A DNA stretch of 64,000 bases from Dicaeum eximium (Eukaryota > Chordata > Aves > Passeriformes > Dicaeidae), in assembly GCA_013396995.1 (NCBI GenBank), contig VWZP01010715.1, positions 310,001-374,000 of the forward strand, in the 5' to 3' direction. How positions within the stretch are numbered: the first letter of the stretch is position 1; each line of letters begins with the position of its first letter. This document shows, one piece after another, positions 27,113-39,789 of this stretch. The notes beneath the pieces are model-generated. The model searched no databases. It saw nothing but the letters and a program-made list of their open reading frames with translations, and was not told the origin of the DNA. Position numbers and translations under genes: made by a program.

Positions 27113-28383
27113 CTGCAAGAGAGAAGAAAGGACAGTTCCTCATTTTTAAAATGATGGAATTCATTTTAAGAAGGTATTACAAATTAAGTTAACAAGAAGT
27201 AAATAATAAACTAAACAGCCACTAGATATAAATTGCCTTTGTGTTACACACAACTTTTTGACATAAGCTGAACAGGCATAGTGGAGACCTAGTGGCAGAC
27301 TTAACTGAAAACACTGAAAAAAAGCATTTTTCACCCATATGAGTTCTTCTTAAAAGTCCCATTTGAATTCTATTTAGTACAACTTTGAGACTGACAACCA
27401 GGTTTTAGAATGAAAAAGTCAAACTAGGATTTCTAAAAATTGTATCTGGCCTCAAATTTTGGGGTTTGAAATTCATACCTTAAAGAACCAACCTATGTTA
27501 AGGTGTAAGTATTTTGGTAAAAAATATATGCTCCATACTCAAAATGCTGGAGCAAAAATTAAAAAACAAAATCAAAAAAAGGTGTAACTTTCAAATATCT
27601 TGCATATCCAATTTAATGACTCGGTCTTCAGCAAAACATGCAGTTACAGTCACCAAGTCTTTCTAAACAAAACTTGAGGGAGAGAGGGAATATGCTGCTC
27701 ACATTAAACTAACCATGCTGATGGAAAAACTCCTTTTCAGGCAGCTCACAGCATTATGAAGTGCTTAGCTTCCAACCAAAGAAAGGTTTTTACTCCATGC
27801 CTGTTCCACCCATCTCCTACTCCATGAACTCCTGTTGTTTTTCCACCATCCATGCTGGCATCAATCTTAATCCACAGTAAACTGACTTTGGGAAATGAAT
27901 AGAAAGCTAATACTGTGGGGAGCTCGTAGAGATCAGCAGGATTTTCTTCTCTTGACAGAGGTTTAACTCCTCAACCAACTTATCCCACTCTCAGAAACAC
28001 CAATGCTGACATAAAGAAGAAGGCAGAAAAAGGAACCCTTTGGTCTTCATCAGTTTAAATCTAGCACTAACACCTTTCAAGAGACAATCATCAAATCATC
28101 AAATTTTCAGCATCTGACCCAAGTCTTTGAGTCACTTACTGACGGTACTTAAACTCAAGTGCTCTGAATGCCACCTCTAGAGGTTTTAACCCGACTCTAG
28201 ATGATTACATTTCATGTTGTCCTTAGAACACACATATTAGAAGTCATGATTGTCCAGACTCATATATAAATCAAGCCAGTGTACAAACTGTTCATATAAC
28301 CCCAAAGGCTTAAAGCCAAACACTCCATCAATATTTTCTCTGCAAGCTCTGATGTAAGTAGAACTGTGTCTACTTCTCCTTTA

Positions 28384-28410
28384 TTAACACACACACACAC
28401 ACACGCACAT
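28384..28410 (+). repeat. (AC)n microsatellite
   Basis: A short dinucleotide run of about 12 AC units with one interruption near its 3' end, in the BRD1 intron between the two PWWP exons (29351-27113). Confidence 0.9.
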
Positions 28411-28597
28411 CTCTCTCCTATATTAACAACAGCTTTAAGTTTTCTGTACATCATTCACAATTGGCTGCATCAGCCAGTTTATTCCAGCTACTGAGTTTTT
28501 TGGTTTTTTAATGAGCTGCAGCATCAAGAGTATTTTTATACTCATTTTGCAGCAGAAATAATATATAATGTTGAAACAAAGACAACTGAGACAAGTA

Positions 28598-29154
28598 TGC
28601 TGGTTTGAGCAGGGATAGAGACAATTTTCGTCACAGTAGGTGGGATGGGGCTATGTTTTGGATTTGGGCTGAAAACTGCATTGACAATACAGAGATGTTT
28701 TTGTTAATGCTGAGCAGTGCTTATACAGAGTCAAGGGCTTTTCCCCCTCTGCCTCTCCTCCTCACTGCCCCACCAGTGAGGAGCTGGGGGGTGCACAAGG
28801 AGTCGGGAGGGGACACAGCTGGGCAGCTACCCCAGCTGACCTTAGGGATAGTCTATCCCATATGGCACCATGCTCAATATATAGAGCTGGGAGGAGGAAG
28901 GAAGGGACATTCAGTGTGATGGTGTTTGTACTCCCAAGCCACATGTAAAGGAGCCCTGTGTTCCTGGGGATACTGAAAACCTGCTGCCCATGGGAAGTGG
29001 TGAATGAATTTGCTTTGCTTTTGTGCACAGCTTTTGCTTTCTCTACTAAACTGTCTTTATCTCAACCCAAGAGTTTTCTCACTTGCACTGTTCCAACTCC
29101 CCCCCGCCCACGGGCAGCAAGCGAGGCCCCTGCTGGAGGCTTAGCTGCATGACA
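28598..29154 (+). mobile_element. ERVL-type solo LTR in BRD1 intron 9, antisense to the gene
   Basis: The element starts TGCTGGTTTGAGCAGGGATA. It follows a well-known avian LTR layout: GTGGGATGGGGCTATGTTTT, GCTGAGCAGTGCTTATACAG, CACAAGGAGTCGGGAGGGGA, a TATA-like box (AATATATAG, 28876-28884), CCCATGGGAAGTGGTGAATG, and the 3' motif ACTGTCTTTATCTCAACCCA. It ends with a shortened GGCTTAGCTGC. The usual polyadenylation hexamer appears degraded (ACTAAA). It lies about 200 bp from the PWWP-start exon. No internal retroviral genes are present. Ends are approximate, and no clear target duplication was found. Confidence 0.85.
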
Positions 29155-29351
29155 CAGCAGTGATGGCAGGGTAGCAGAAATTGTTGACGTAAAACCTGAT
29201 ATTGTACTAACTTTACAAACTCAGTGCATAGTAAAGAGGGCAGAATAAGCCACCTTTATTCAACCTGAATGGGAATTTACCAATTACCTTAACATGGTGT
29301 TTTCAGACCAGAAACAGTCACTACTGTACTTCTGGGAAGCCGGGCACTTAC

Positions 29352-29461
29352 CAGAGCTGGGTAAGAGGGATATCCACTGCATTTGGCCCATACTACTTTT
29401 AGAGGCTCAAGAACAGATGTTGCAGCATCAGTTGAAATCCACATACTGCTATGCCCAACTT
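29352..29461 (-). CDS. BRD1: BRD1 coding exon: start of PWWP domain
   Basis: This 110-nt exon has acceptor GTTCTTAG and donor GTAAGT. It completes residue 581 and encodes 582-617. The motif EPLKVVWAKCSGYPSYPAL is the first strand of the PWWP domain, with the signature appearing as CSGYPSYPA, as usual for BRPFs. The domain is known in BRPF proteins to bind methylated H3K36 nucleosomes. An ERVL-type LTR ends about 200 bp from the donor side of this exon. Confidence 0.97.
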
Positions 29462-31056
29462 CTAAGAACAAAGAAATATAAAGTTAAAATGTTCCAGAAC
29501 GGAAACTTCAGACAAATCTGCAGTTCTTGATTTCCTAATCAATAGGTCATGATCCTTAGAATCCAAATACTAATACCAACTTTCACACACATACCAATAA
29601 AAACAAGGTAGTAGTCATTAAGAGCTCTTTATATGATACTACTACTTTATTCCAAGCCTACAGATAAAGAAGAAGAGTTTAGACACTTCTAGAAATAGCA
29701 TATCTTAAAACATCTTAGTTCTTAGGAAGTGTTTGCCAAATTCCAATAATTCTTTCCCTCCAAAAGAGCTCCAAAGAAAACATGAAATTATGGTACTTCA
29801 AGTAACAGTTTCTTTTACTGTGATGACAATCCTGTCACAGATGTGATGATTTTCAAGATGCAATTTGCATGGTATATATTTCCAAATGTTGGATACCTGG
29901 ATACCCACACTGAGAATTGCACCTGATAACTTAACAATACTTCTCTGCCACACCTTTCTATTCTTATGCCTAAATTCTAACCTGCATTTTGATTTCCATT
30001 TATTTTTACTTTTTAACAAGTTTTCTTGGTCTCTCTTCCTTGCCCTTTCCTGCAGTCAAGCTCAAAAATGTCAACACCCTTCCAGGCAGCAGCACTACTG
30101 CTGTATTTCTTCTCAAAAAGCAAGGTAACAAACAACTGAGCTTAAGTTACTGTGCACTTCTAACAGAATCCTCAATTTTCTTCTCTGTTGCTCAGCAATG
30201 GACTGAAGCCTGAGACAGGCTTAAGCCTTTCAGTCAACCAAAATCACAACTGGTCCCCTACATACAGTCCAGAGACTGATCAGAAGACAGTGAGTTACAC
30301 CCTCAAGATGGAACTGGGGGTGATGATCAAAGGGGAAAAGTTATCCAAGTTCATATGCTGTAAGGGTCAGGCAGGACTTCTTGTATGGGGAAACCTGGTA
30401 CCAAGATACAGTTCAGAGGCTGCAGCTGCACTGCACCTTCTCTCAGCAGTCAGGCAATACTTAACTGCTGAGAGAAAGTGCATTTCAAATGGGCACTGCT
30501 TATTTATAATGAAAGGTGGCATGCAGATACATGTTCTATCTCAACATTACAAAAACATACCACGTGAAAAAAGTGATTTAAGACCTTTTAAAAGTCTTAG
30601 CAAGAAAAAAGCATTTAAAGTGATCACATAAAAAAATTAATTCAATCATTCTGCACAAATAAGTTTTATTTCTCTGCTCTGTTAGTAATAGTTTGTAAAG
30701 TATTCACATGTCAGAAAGAACCATGAGGGTTTCAATTAATTCACCCTTCATTTACACACTGTTTCAAAAAATATGTATTTAGAACTGTATCTGGTACATA
30801 AATCTTCTCTTTTTATTTCAAAACCTCTTTACTTCCTCAAGCAAGGAGAGAAAATTAATCAAAATCAGAGTCAGACACTATTCTTCTAAAAGTCTTTAAA
30901 GAGTCAAAAGCAGAATTCAGTAGTTTCTGGAAGGATATCAACAATACTTTCAGAAGGCTTAATTTATTTAAGCAGTAAAAATAAGAATGTTAGAATCTGC
31001 CAAATAAATGGACAAAATTATACAATATTATTAAGAATTCAATTATTTATAGTTAC

Positions 31057-31178
31057 CAGCTGCAATTCTTGCTGCTTTGGCATAGTTTCCGTTTTCAATG
31101 CATGATATCAGTTCACTTCGATCTTCCAGTGTGTGTCTCCGTATCAGGGCAGGTTTACCTTTACCACACTTCGGTAGA
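31057..31178 (-). CDS. BRD1: BRD1 coding exon: pre-PWWP helix
   Basis: This 122-nt exon has acceptor GTTTTAG and donor GTAACT. It completes residue 540, encodes 541-580 and starts 581. The peptide is LPKCGKGKPALIRRHTLEDR followed by SELISCIENGNYAKAARIAA. This conserved helical segment comes just before the PWWP domain in BRD1. The splice phases at both ends match the neighbours exactly (AG|T and G|AA). Confidence 0.96.
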
Positions 31179-32357
31179 CTAAAACTATGAAAGTATTAAT
31201 ATTAAAATCATTACTTGATAATTAACATTGTTCACTATAAATCAAAATTTTGAATTAAATTTAGATTTCATCCATACAGAGTAGATCAGTGGAGCAAGCT
31301 CTAAAAATATTTTGAGTAATAAATACAAACAACATAAAAGCCAAAGCCCTCATTATTTTCATACACAGAATTGTTTGGCTATCAGCAAAAGACAGTTCCA
31401 CTGCCCAAACAGTTCTACTACACAGAAAACACAACTATTTTCTCTTTAATTTTTCACTACAAATTCCAGTCTTTCAATTGTGTAATGTCTCCACTCAAAA
31501 TGGGAAATTTGTTTTCTGCACACTTGAGTTTTCTTCAAGAAATTATAGAATCTGAACAACAATTATACTGACAAATTTTGAATAGAATATCACATTTAAA
31601 ATAGATGCAATATTAAATTCTCTTTGTTTCTGAAAGCCTGTTTGACATGACTGCGTTAACACCATTAACACCATTCCCTTAACCTGAACACATGAATAAA
31701 GTCCTCTTTTTCAGTCTAACAGATTTACCCTGTACTCTCCTGTATGTCCCATCCTCATAGCCTAGGGCTGGAGACAGCTACCTTTCACCCAGAGATTAGT
31801 GTTCTTTCAGAAGATCCACCATTGGTGATGGAGACATGAATGGTGGCAGAAGTGTCTGCTCTTTAACAACAGACTCCATGGAGAGAAAGTCAACAGTTGG
31901 TACAGAGTTACTGTCATCAGTGTTGTACCTAGCCAGCAACCCACAGACTGACAACCTACAGTTCCAAAGCTATCCAACTACCTTGTCTGTGTACAAGACT
32001 CTGCTTTGTAAGCTGCTTCTCTCTTGCCCTCACAAAAATAAACATACACATTTTTAGTGTTCCGGATTAGAAAGAAGGTAATTAAGCAAGATACTATATG
32101 CAAAAACATATCTGTATCTTTACACAGTAAGAGAAGCACAGTCAGTTTAAAAATGTAACTGCCTGGATATGCAATAACCTGAATTCAATAGAAGAATCCC
32201 AGCAATCCTGAAAGATATCTCGGATCTGACATAACTGAGAAAATTGAAATGCGCTCTTTTTTTCCAAAAGGTATGCAATCCTCCAATGTGGGTCACAAGC
32301 ACTATAGAAAACTGGTATATCCAGTCTCATATCTGTATTTCATATTTACAGTTTTAC

Positions 32358-32493
32358 CTTGAGTTACACAAGAGACTGTTACTAGATGAAATACTAGATT
32401 CTGATGCACAGCGGCGACGGGGTTCAACTTTTCTTCCTGGAGTATCATCTAATGCTCTCTCTTTACTTTCATCTCCAAAACCATTTGATAGAC
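32358..32493 (-). CDS. BRD1: BRD1 coding exon: Ser-rich linker
   Basis: This 136-nt exon (acceptor TATGCTGCAG, donor GTAAAAC) completes residue 495, encodes 496-539 and starts residue 540. The peptide is GLSNGFGDESKERALDDTPG, then RKVEPRRRCASESSISSSNS. It is a disordered basic and serine-rich linker between the bromodomain and the PWWP domain. The human protein shares GLTNGFG and RRRCASESSISSSNS. This exon lies across the largest intron (13.4 kb) from exon 6. Confidence 0.95.
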
Positions 32494-35030
32494 CTGCAGC
32501 ATAACACAAAAAACAAACTGCATCAAACTGGAAACCACACCATTTTCATTGACAACTTTTTGTATTTACACAATGCATCATTATTGTTCTGTTCTTCAAG
32601 TATTTTGGTGTGATGAAAAAAACCGTGAATATTAACAAAATGTGTAATTTCAAGGAAGCATTATAAATAGGAAGCTCCTGTTGTCCAGATTTTAAAGACA
32701 GGATGAACCTTTAGGTAAGGTACGAAAAAAAGCAAGCAGAGATTGTAACATGGGAAATACTAAATAGAGTATCAAATCAGTCTTTGCAGTAATGTTTCCA
32801 ACTATTAAAACAATCAGGCTGCAAAAGCTAAGTTGAAAAAAACCAAGAAAATAAAATGTTACAAATCAGGCAGATTACCAAGTCAACAAAAGGCTTATCT
32901 GAATGCAATGCTACAATCATTAAAATACTTTTCAAACACTGGAAGCAAAGACTGGTATGGATTTCTTCATGACACTAATTTATCTTCCTGGTAGTCTTTC
33001 CATTTTAGTAAATTCAGACCGACTGACATGATGATGACTCTTTTCTGTCACCAATAATCAATAATATACATGGTAGTGTTTTTAATTAACCTTCCCCTAA
33101 CACAAGTTTATATACATCAAAGGATATTACATTTTAATTTCATAATTGTAATGAAAACATTAAAAAGGCTTTTATATTACAATCTGCTTTTTTATTTGAT
33201 GGGCTGTTGCCAATCCTGCTCTGGGTTTACTACACAAATAGTATAGTCCTTATTAAGCCATTTCTATACTTGATTAAAGAAGCAAATGAAAAGTTTTAAG
33301 ATAGCATTCTGAAGACTTCCCAGGGTGTGTGGGAGCGTATGTGGAGGTGTGGACATTAGCACTAACAAGGAAAGAATCCCACAGAGACTCTAGAATACGA
33401 TCAGAAAGGTACTCAACTGAAGGCAATGGCACCAGCCTGCAGTCAGCTACTGCAAACTGTAGGCTACAAAGAGAACAAAATTTTAAAACAAATTCAATTC
33501 TGAGCATGCTGCTCACAACACCAGAAAGAGCTTCCTATCCCAGCCATCCTTACCACTACTAAAGACTTGAAGGCCATCATGATCATTGTACATTCAGACA
33601 CATTCAGATGTAACTTCACATGCCCCTCCACAGAGCATTGTACTATAAAACAGTTATGGCAGAACTCCCTTTATGAATTCTTCCAGTCTGTTTGCTACAA
33701 AAACCTCCGCAAAGGAGGCTGATAACTAAGGAACTTGGCTTAGCAAGTTACTTTTTACAATCCAGTCATTTTTCAAGCATTTCCATATAGTGGCTTATGG
33801 GGTTTTTCCCCTCCACCCCAGGAGACCTTCCATTTGGATTATCAACATAATTTCAGATTTTTAAGATAAAAAGAAAGGAGTTCACACAAGGTTCTGAAAG
33901 ATTTACGTATAAGCATTCTCTTTCACTGTCATTTAGTTTACACTGTAAATATTCATTCAAGAGTATTTGTTTTGTAACTCCTATATTTGCCTTTGATTTC
34001 CTACAGAAGAAAAATTATAAAGGTAGCATTATCCTGAACGTCAAGCACCAAACTATTAATCAGTGGTATTGGTAGATCTTGTTCTCACTCTCAGCAAGTT
34101 GATAAAAATACCTGCGGATTAAGGAGGACTTGAGTCCTAAACTGTGTTGAAACAGAGTATGCTTTATGAAAGAGTGTATAGGGGAATTTAAGTTATCACA
34201 GTACATTTCACATGGCATTTGAAATGAAAAGCTAAAAAAAAAACATTCTGCAAAGGACATCTCTTATGGCTCTGCAAAAACTATTTCTTATTCTTCAATA
34301 TCCTGTCAGACTTATCTTTCAAGTGAGGTGTATAAACTGTTTTGTTTTCATCCTGCCACAAGCCGGAGACACATTACTCAAGTTATCACTCAGGCATCTA
34401 GCTATCAGCAGCTATCAGCAGAAACAAGTCAGATCACAGACTGAATTTTAAATAGGAAGACAGATCAAGTAATGATTACTGCTAGAACAAGGGCACAGTT
34501 CAGGTTCCCAATGGACTGTGAAAGTGGAAAGAAATACCTGTATTATAAGAGCATGTGCAGAACATTTAACCATATATAAGCCAAATGTGACTCGGATGCT
34601 TATCTCTGCATACATTGGTTTTGTACATGCACACCCATGACAAAAGGGGCTTCATATTTTTATTATTTCAATCAGGTTATGACTGTGCTGTCACCAAAGT
34701 GGACATTTTGGCACTTTCAGTCCCTGGCAATGGTGTCTTCTCATTGTCTCATTGTCAGTAGCTAGAAATATGTGGTCATGGTAAGGAGCCAGTTTTCAGC
34801 AATGCACTGGACAAAGCAACCATGTGATCGCCTGATTGCTGAAGTTAAGAAACAAGGGATACAACAGAAACATGCAACTATAGCAATGGAGACAGCTCTC
34901 TGAGGTGGCAGCCAGCCTTATTTTAGTTTAAATATAAGCTGTGAGTTTAATAACTCATTTATTTCACTTCAGATTACAGTAAAAAATGTTTTATCAATCT
35001 GTAGAATGGTTACTAACAGTGGAATCCTAG

Positions 35031-35574
35031 TTTCTGTTGGGATAGAGCAAATTTTGTTCTGAGTAGCTGGTACAGTGATGTATTTTGATTTGAGTGTTGA
35101 TAACACACTGATGTTTGAGTTGATGACTAGTGCTGACAGTAAGCTAAGGACTTTTCAGTGTCTCATGCTCTGCTAGTCAGCAGGTGCACAAGAAGCTGGG
35201 AGGGAGAGTGGCCTGGACAGCAGATCCAAACTTGCCAAAAGGATATTCCATACCATGGAGTGCCATGCCCCATAGATAAAATGATGGGAGTTGGCTGGGA
35301 GGGGCTGATCACTGCTGGGGGACAGGGCTGGGCATTGGTTAGTAGTTACTATGCAACAGTACTGTGCATAATTTGTTTCCCTTGGGTTTTATTCATTTTT
35401 CCTATTATTACTATTATATTTTACTTTGTTTCAATTGTTAAACTGTTCTTATCTCGACCCAGAGGTTTTACCTTTTTCTGATTGTCATCCTCACCCCACT
35501 GTGGGGAGTGAGGAATGGGGAAGTGAGAGAGTGGCTGGGTGGTACTTGGTTGTCAGCTGGGGTTAAACTATAGT
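35031..35574 (+). mobile_element. ERVL-type solo LTR in BRD1 intron 6, antisense to the gene
   Basis: It has the same overall LTR family layout as 28598-29154 but is more diverged: TGTTGGGATAGAGCAAATTT at the start, TTGATAACACACTGATGTTT, GCACAAGAAGCTGGGAGGGA, AAAGGATATTCCATACCATG, TTATCTCGACCCAGAGG, CCCCACTGTGGGGAGTGAGG and GTCAGCTGGGGTTAAACTAT at the end. A 107-codon open frame inside it is a by-product. No internal viral region follows. Confidence 0.82.
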
Positions 35575-38500
35575 AAGTGGGGAAAAAACCCCACAACATT
35601 TTTGACAAAATACTAGAGTGCAAAATAATTTAGAGCTTCCCAGACATATTTCTCTCTTGCCTGTGGAAGCATGAAAAACAAAGAACATGCAAGCTATCAG
35701 CAGGAGTAATTTTCCTGAGCATCAAGCCCCAAATGACAGGAGCTTACACAATCCATGAGACTCCAGTTTATACAGTCTATGTTTCAGAAGTTATATGGAA
35801 TAGGCATTAATTTAAGAAAGGAAAACCTCAAGGCTTATTTTAAACAAAACTCATATGACTCATAAAAACCCTCATATCTAGTCATAGATGAAGCAGTTCA
35901 CAAGTGACCTTGTAACTTGCCAGAAAAAACCAAGGCAATAAAATCTAAATGCTTTATGGTAGTAGCACTCACACGCAAAAAAGATCAGATATACTACACA
36001 ACTTGGTTTCTGTTATATCACTACAAAACTATTTTCTACCATGAATCATGAAACACCCAATGTCCTGTAGCTGCTAGAGTAAGTGAAATTAAGATCTTCA
36101 TTTGCTTTAAGCAACTTGCCTTTTATTGAATCAGTAGGTATAACAAAGAAGGCCAAATAAAGAAAATCCATGGGACCTAACTCATCCTACTTGCAACTTT
36201 CCAAAAGCTCATGATTTTGTTAGATCAATGAGCTTTCTCTACAGTCACGGAGTGAAATTTTATGTCAGGTACAAATATTGCCTCTCCAACACCACGGAAT
36301 GACAACCCTCCTCTTCCCCCCAGAAGTCCTAAAGATCAAACTAAAAGCCTTTCATTACTGGTTCATTTCCGTTACTTTCCCCCTCTGTTCTTAAGTTTCT
36401 TCAAAAAAGCAGTCCACTCTCAAGAGGCAGAACTTAACTTCTTTCAGTTAAAAAGGGAATTCTCAAACAAGTCTGCTATCAATTGCTAATGCAGGGTTAC
36501 TGCAATTTCTGATCTTCAGCTCAGAAGACTGCCATGCCAATCATAGCATAACACAACCATTTTGAAAGTAAAGAAATGCTAACTAAGAAGAGAAAAAGGA
36601 AGGCAAAGATGATCAGCCTGATACTTTTCCACAGGTCTCTAACTACACTGAAAACTGTATTTGTCAGGCAAAGTTTTAACTTTTTCTCAACATTGCTAGT
36701 TTGTTCTTAAGCTGCAATTAAAACTTTCACTGACTACCTACATCAAGCAAGTTAGAATCTTGTTACCCATACTAAATAAATGGAAGCAGGAAAAGGTAAT
36801 TTCCAAAAGAGAGCAGAAGTCTAGAAAACATGGTAGAGGAACAAACCTCAGTATAGCCCAAAGAGCAGCACAGCATGTCCACAAATGTACAAAATGCTGC
36901 CCCAGAACACAGAATTGTACATTTCAGACTGTATTCACATCTTACAGTTCTGCTGAAACAAAAGAAGAACTTGTACAAAATTTTTGTAAAGAAATTAAAA
37001 CTGTACTATGCATATCTTGATGCAAAACCAAGGACATAAGATGAAGTGCTCTCCTAAAACTAGATCTGAAGGGCTGAGATTCAACCACCAAAAAAACTGG
37101 AAGCATTCAAAAAGTGACTGCACACATTGCACCAGCACTTTTATAACACTATTTAGTCTCATTTTCAGTTGTGACTTGTGCACTCACCCAGAACCACTGA
37201 CACTACTCTTCATTAAAATATATGTACAGTAGAGAAAAATGTGTATTTTGTTTAAAAATCCATTTTTTCTTGGTAGGTTTCACTTCTCCAAAGAAGATGA
37301 GACTATTTTTTTGGGGAAGGGAAGAGGATGGAGATGCAGCATTCTTAGCTAATCTGCTCTCACAGAACATGTTTTGGGAATAAGAATGTTGGGACTGGTA
37401 AAACTCTGCGACCGATGTGTGTCACATATACTACAACACGTACAACTTTGTAACTTACGGAAATGGGGCAATATATTGAATGAAGAGCATAGTTTCATAT
37501 GTGTCAAAGACTTCCTCCAAGACTGTTCATTTCTATTTGTTTTTTGTTTTAAGGATGGCTGGTGTCTCCAACACGATCCAAATTAATTACTTCAAATGTA
37601 ATTGTCTTTCTGCGTTCCAAAATGATCATTTAATTGAATTCCATTCCATGTTGAGGATAATAGAAAATAATTAGGATCCAAAGAGATAAATACCCAGCAT
37701 GATATTAGTTAATATGAGAACCTGGAAGACAGTGAAAAAGCCATTAAGTCTCTCTGAAAGGAAACAGAGCTTTCAATTAAAAAAGCCATCCTTACAGCAG
37801 TGTCCAAAGACAGTGAGAATGACACAAGTGTCCCACATATTCTATCACTAAAACATAAAGTTTCTAAAGGGACAATCTATGTAAGTTTCACTTTGATTCA
37901 GGCCTCTTTCTTTTAATAGAAAATACTGAAAGTAATTGAAAACACAGAATAAACCTCTATGTGCATGATATGCATCAAGAACACAGTTTAGGAATGTAGC
38001 TAAAAATACCTCCAGTAAGAGTAAGAAAGGGGATGTCACTGATTTAGGGGGATTTATATATACAGATAAGCACACACAGGATAATAGAATACTTGAAGGT
38101 AATACATCATCAAAAGTTACTGTATTCTTAAAAATGCAAACCTTGGAAATGGGCAGACTGCAGAAACAGGAAGGCAACCACTAAGTTTTTTTTCAGAAGT
38201 AAGAGTGTAAGACCCTAAGAGAAACCCTTTAAATGTTACTTCAAACAGTAAATTCTAGATTGCAGTAGGAGTGTTAAACACAATTCTTCTTTTCAGAGTA
38301 CCCAGATGAATATCAGAGCACAGCAAAGCTTCCAGTGCTTAAAACAGTCTTCAGTATGCAGACAAAATGGAAGCCAGTTACTCAAAGACTACAAAGCCTG
38401 GTGTGAAGAGTCTCCTCAGAAATAAAGCTTTTAAAATTTGCTTAAAACTTTGTCATGGCTAAAGACAGCAAAGACAGCTCAATGAGCCCATGATATGGCA

Positions 38501-38958
38501 TCTACACACTAAACAGCAGCACCTATCAAGATCCTAACCAGAAAATGGTAACCTTTAAAGGTTGAAGTGACACAGAACAAATACAGGTTGGTGGTTCAAT
38601 GAATGAATGGCCTGTTTAATGGGCTCCAAAAGAATGCCAAAGAATTCATCTTGTAACTACTAATTTTCTTCAAATCTGAGAATAAGAAGTGTCTCTGGCA
38701 AATCAGACGAGACTCTGATACAACAGCAAAATCTGATTAACAAAACAGAAAGGAAAACTAATCAGCATTTAATAACTACAGTTTCCATAAGATAAGGATC
38801 ATACATTGCTCTGCACTACAACAGGATCTCTCTACTGTAGGATGATTGTTCAAGGCATTTTAAAACATTCAAGTGGGAGCCAACCTTAGTGGAGGAGTTT
38901 GAAAACACTCCAGAAAATTCTGAAATGAAAAAAGAGCATTTGAGAAGAAACATTTCTC

Positions 38959-38979
38959 AAAAAAAAAAAAAAAAAAAAA
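38959..38979 (+). repeat. Poly(A) run, 21 bases
   Basis: An uninterrupted A homopolymer in BRD1 intron 6. No retrocopy or SINE body was recognised directly upstream, so it is listed as a simple repeat only. Confidence 0.9.
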
Positions 38980-39609
38980 TTTACAACTTCTTCTAAGACA
39001 ATAACAGCTATTCCAGTGGTACAGATTGATGGTGCAGTAGAGTAGAAAATGCCACTAAAAAGTACACACACAAAATCTGAAAAATTCAAAACTAACTTTA
39101 CAAACTGAATTCCTGAATCAGGATATATATATAAAAAAATAGAAATTTTGTTTATAATAATAAATGGGTAAATTAATGGATAATTTATGACATGTAAAAC
39201 AGATGATTGCAAAATACAAGCTTTAAGTACCTGAATCACCTACAGACCAATGATATGTCACTCAGGATCCAAGAAATGAGTATAGAAAGTTGGTAATATT
39301 TAGGACCATTTACTTCTAATTACATTGGCAAAAATTGCTTAAGAGGATTTAAGACCAGAATCTTTTTTCCAAGTATTTTTTTACTGATTTATGCTTAAAC
39401 AGTTAAGATCCTTAAGAAAGAAACAAATTTTTTTAACCATTTTCCATTTGAAGATTTTTACTTTCTCACCTACAAAATCCTGATATAAATGAAAAAATCT
39501 TTAGAGATTTCTTAAAGACTTAAATCAATAAATATTATTTTGATTTGCAGTTTATATAATGAAAAAGCATGATAATTATTTATCAATATGCTGCATGAAA
39601 GTCCTAGTG

Positions 39610-39789
39610 CCTAGTAGTCTTTCAGAGCGGCCCAGCAGGACCTATACTTACAAAGAAAGGCTGCTCCATTTCCTAAACCAAGCTGCTCCTGAATGGAATG
39701 AACTTGTGGAAATTACTATCTACAGGATTTTACACAGAGCTTTTATCAACACAGTTATTTCTTCCTTGAAAGTAAGGCTTCCCCTGTAA
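39610..39789 (+). pseudogene. Possible remnant of an L2/CR1-type LINE reverse-transcriptase C-terminus
   Basis: A + strand open frame (76 codons, starting at 39559) reads through SERPSRTYTYKERLLHFLNQ, then AAPEWNELVEITIYRILHRA and FINTVISSLKVRLPL. The pattern of a basic segment, a hydrophobic stretch, AP-x-WN-x-L, then a serine and FKxxLKxxL-like tail resembles the C-terminal end of L2/CR1/jockey-type LINE ORF2 proteins. It is antisense in BRD1 intron 6. The resemblance is by eye and could be chance. Confidence 0.35.

Noticed and set aside
30188..30631. 147-codon + strand open frame in BRD1 intron 8
   Set aside because: The peptide has no recognisable family pattern, and it lies antisense within an intron whose flanking exon phases already match. 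Length alone is weak evidence.
35158..35481. 107-codon + strand frame ending in a hydrophobic segment
   Set aside because: It lies inside the ERVL-type LTR, which has no protein-coding content.
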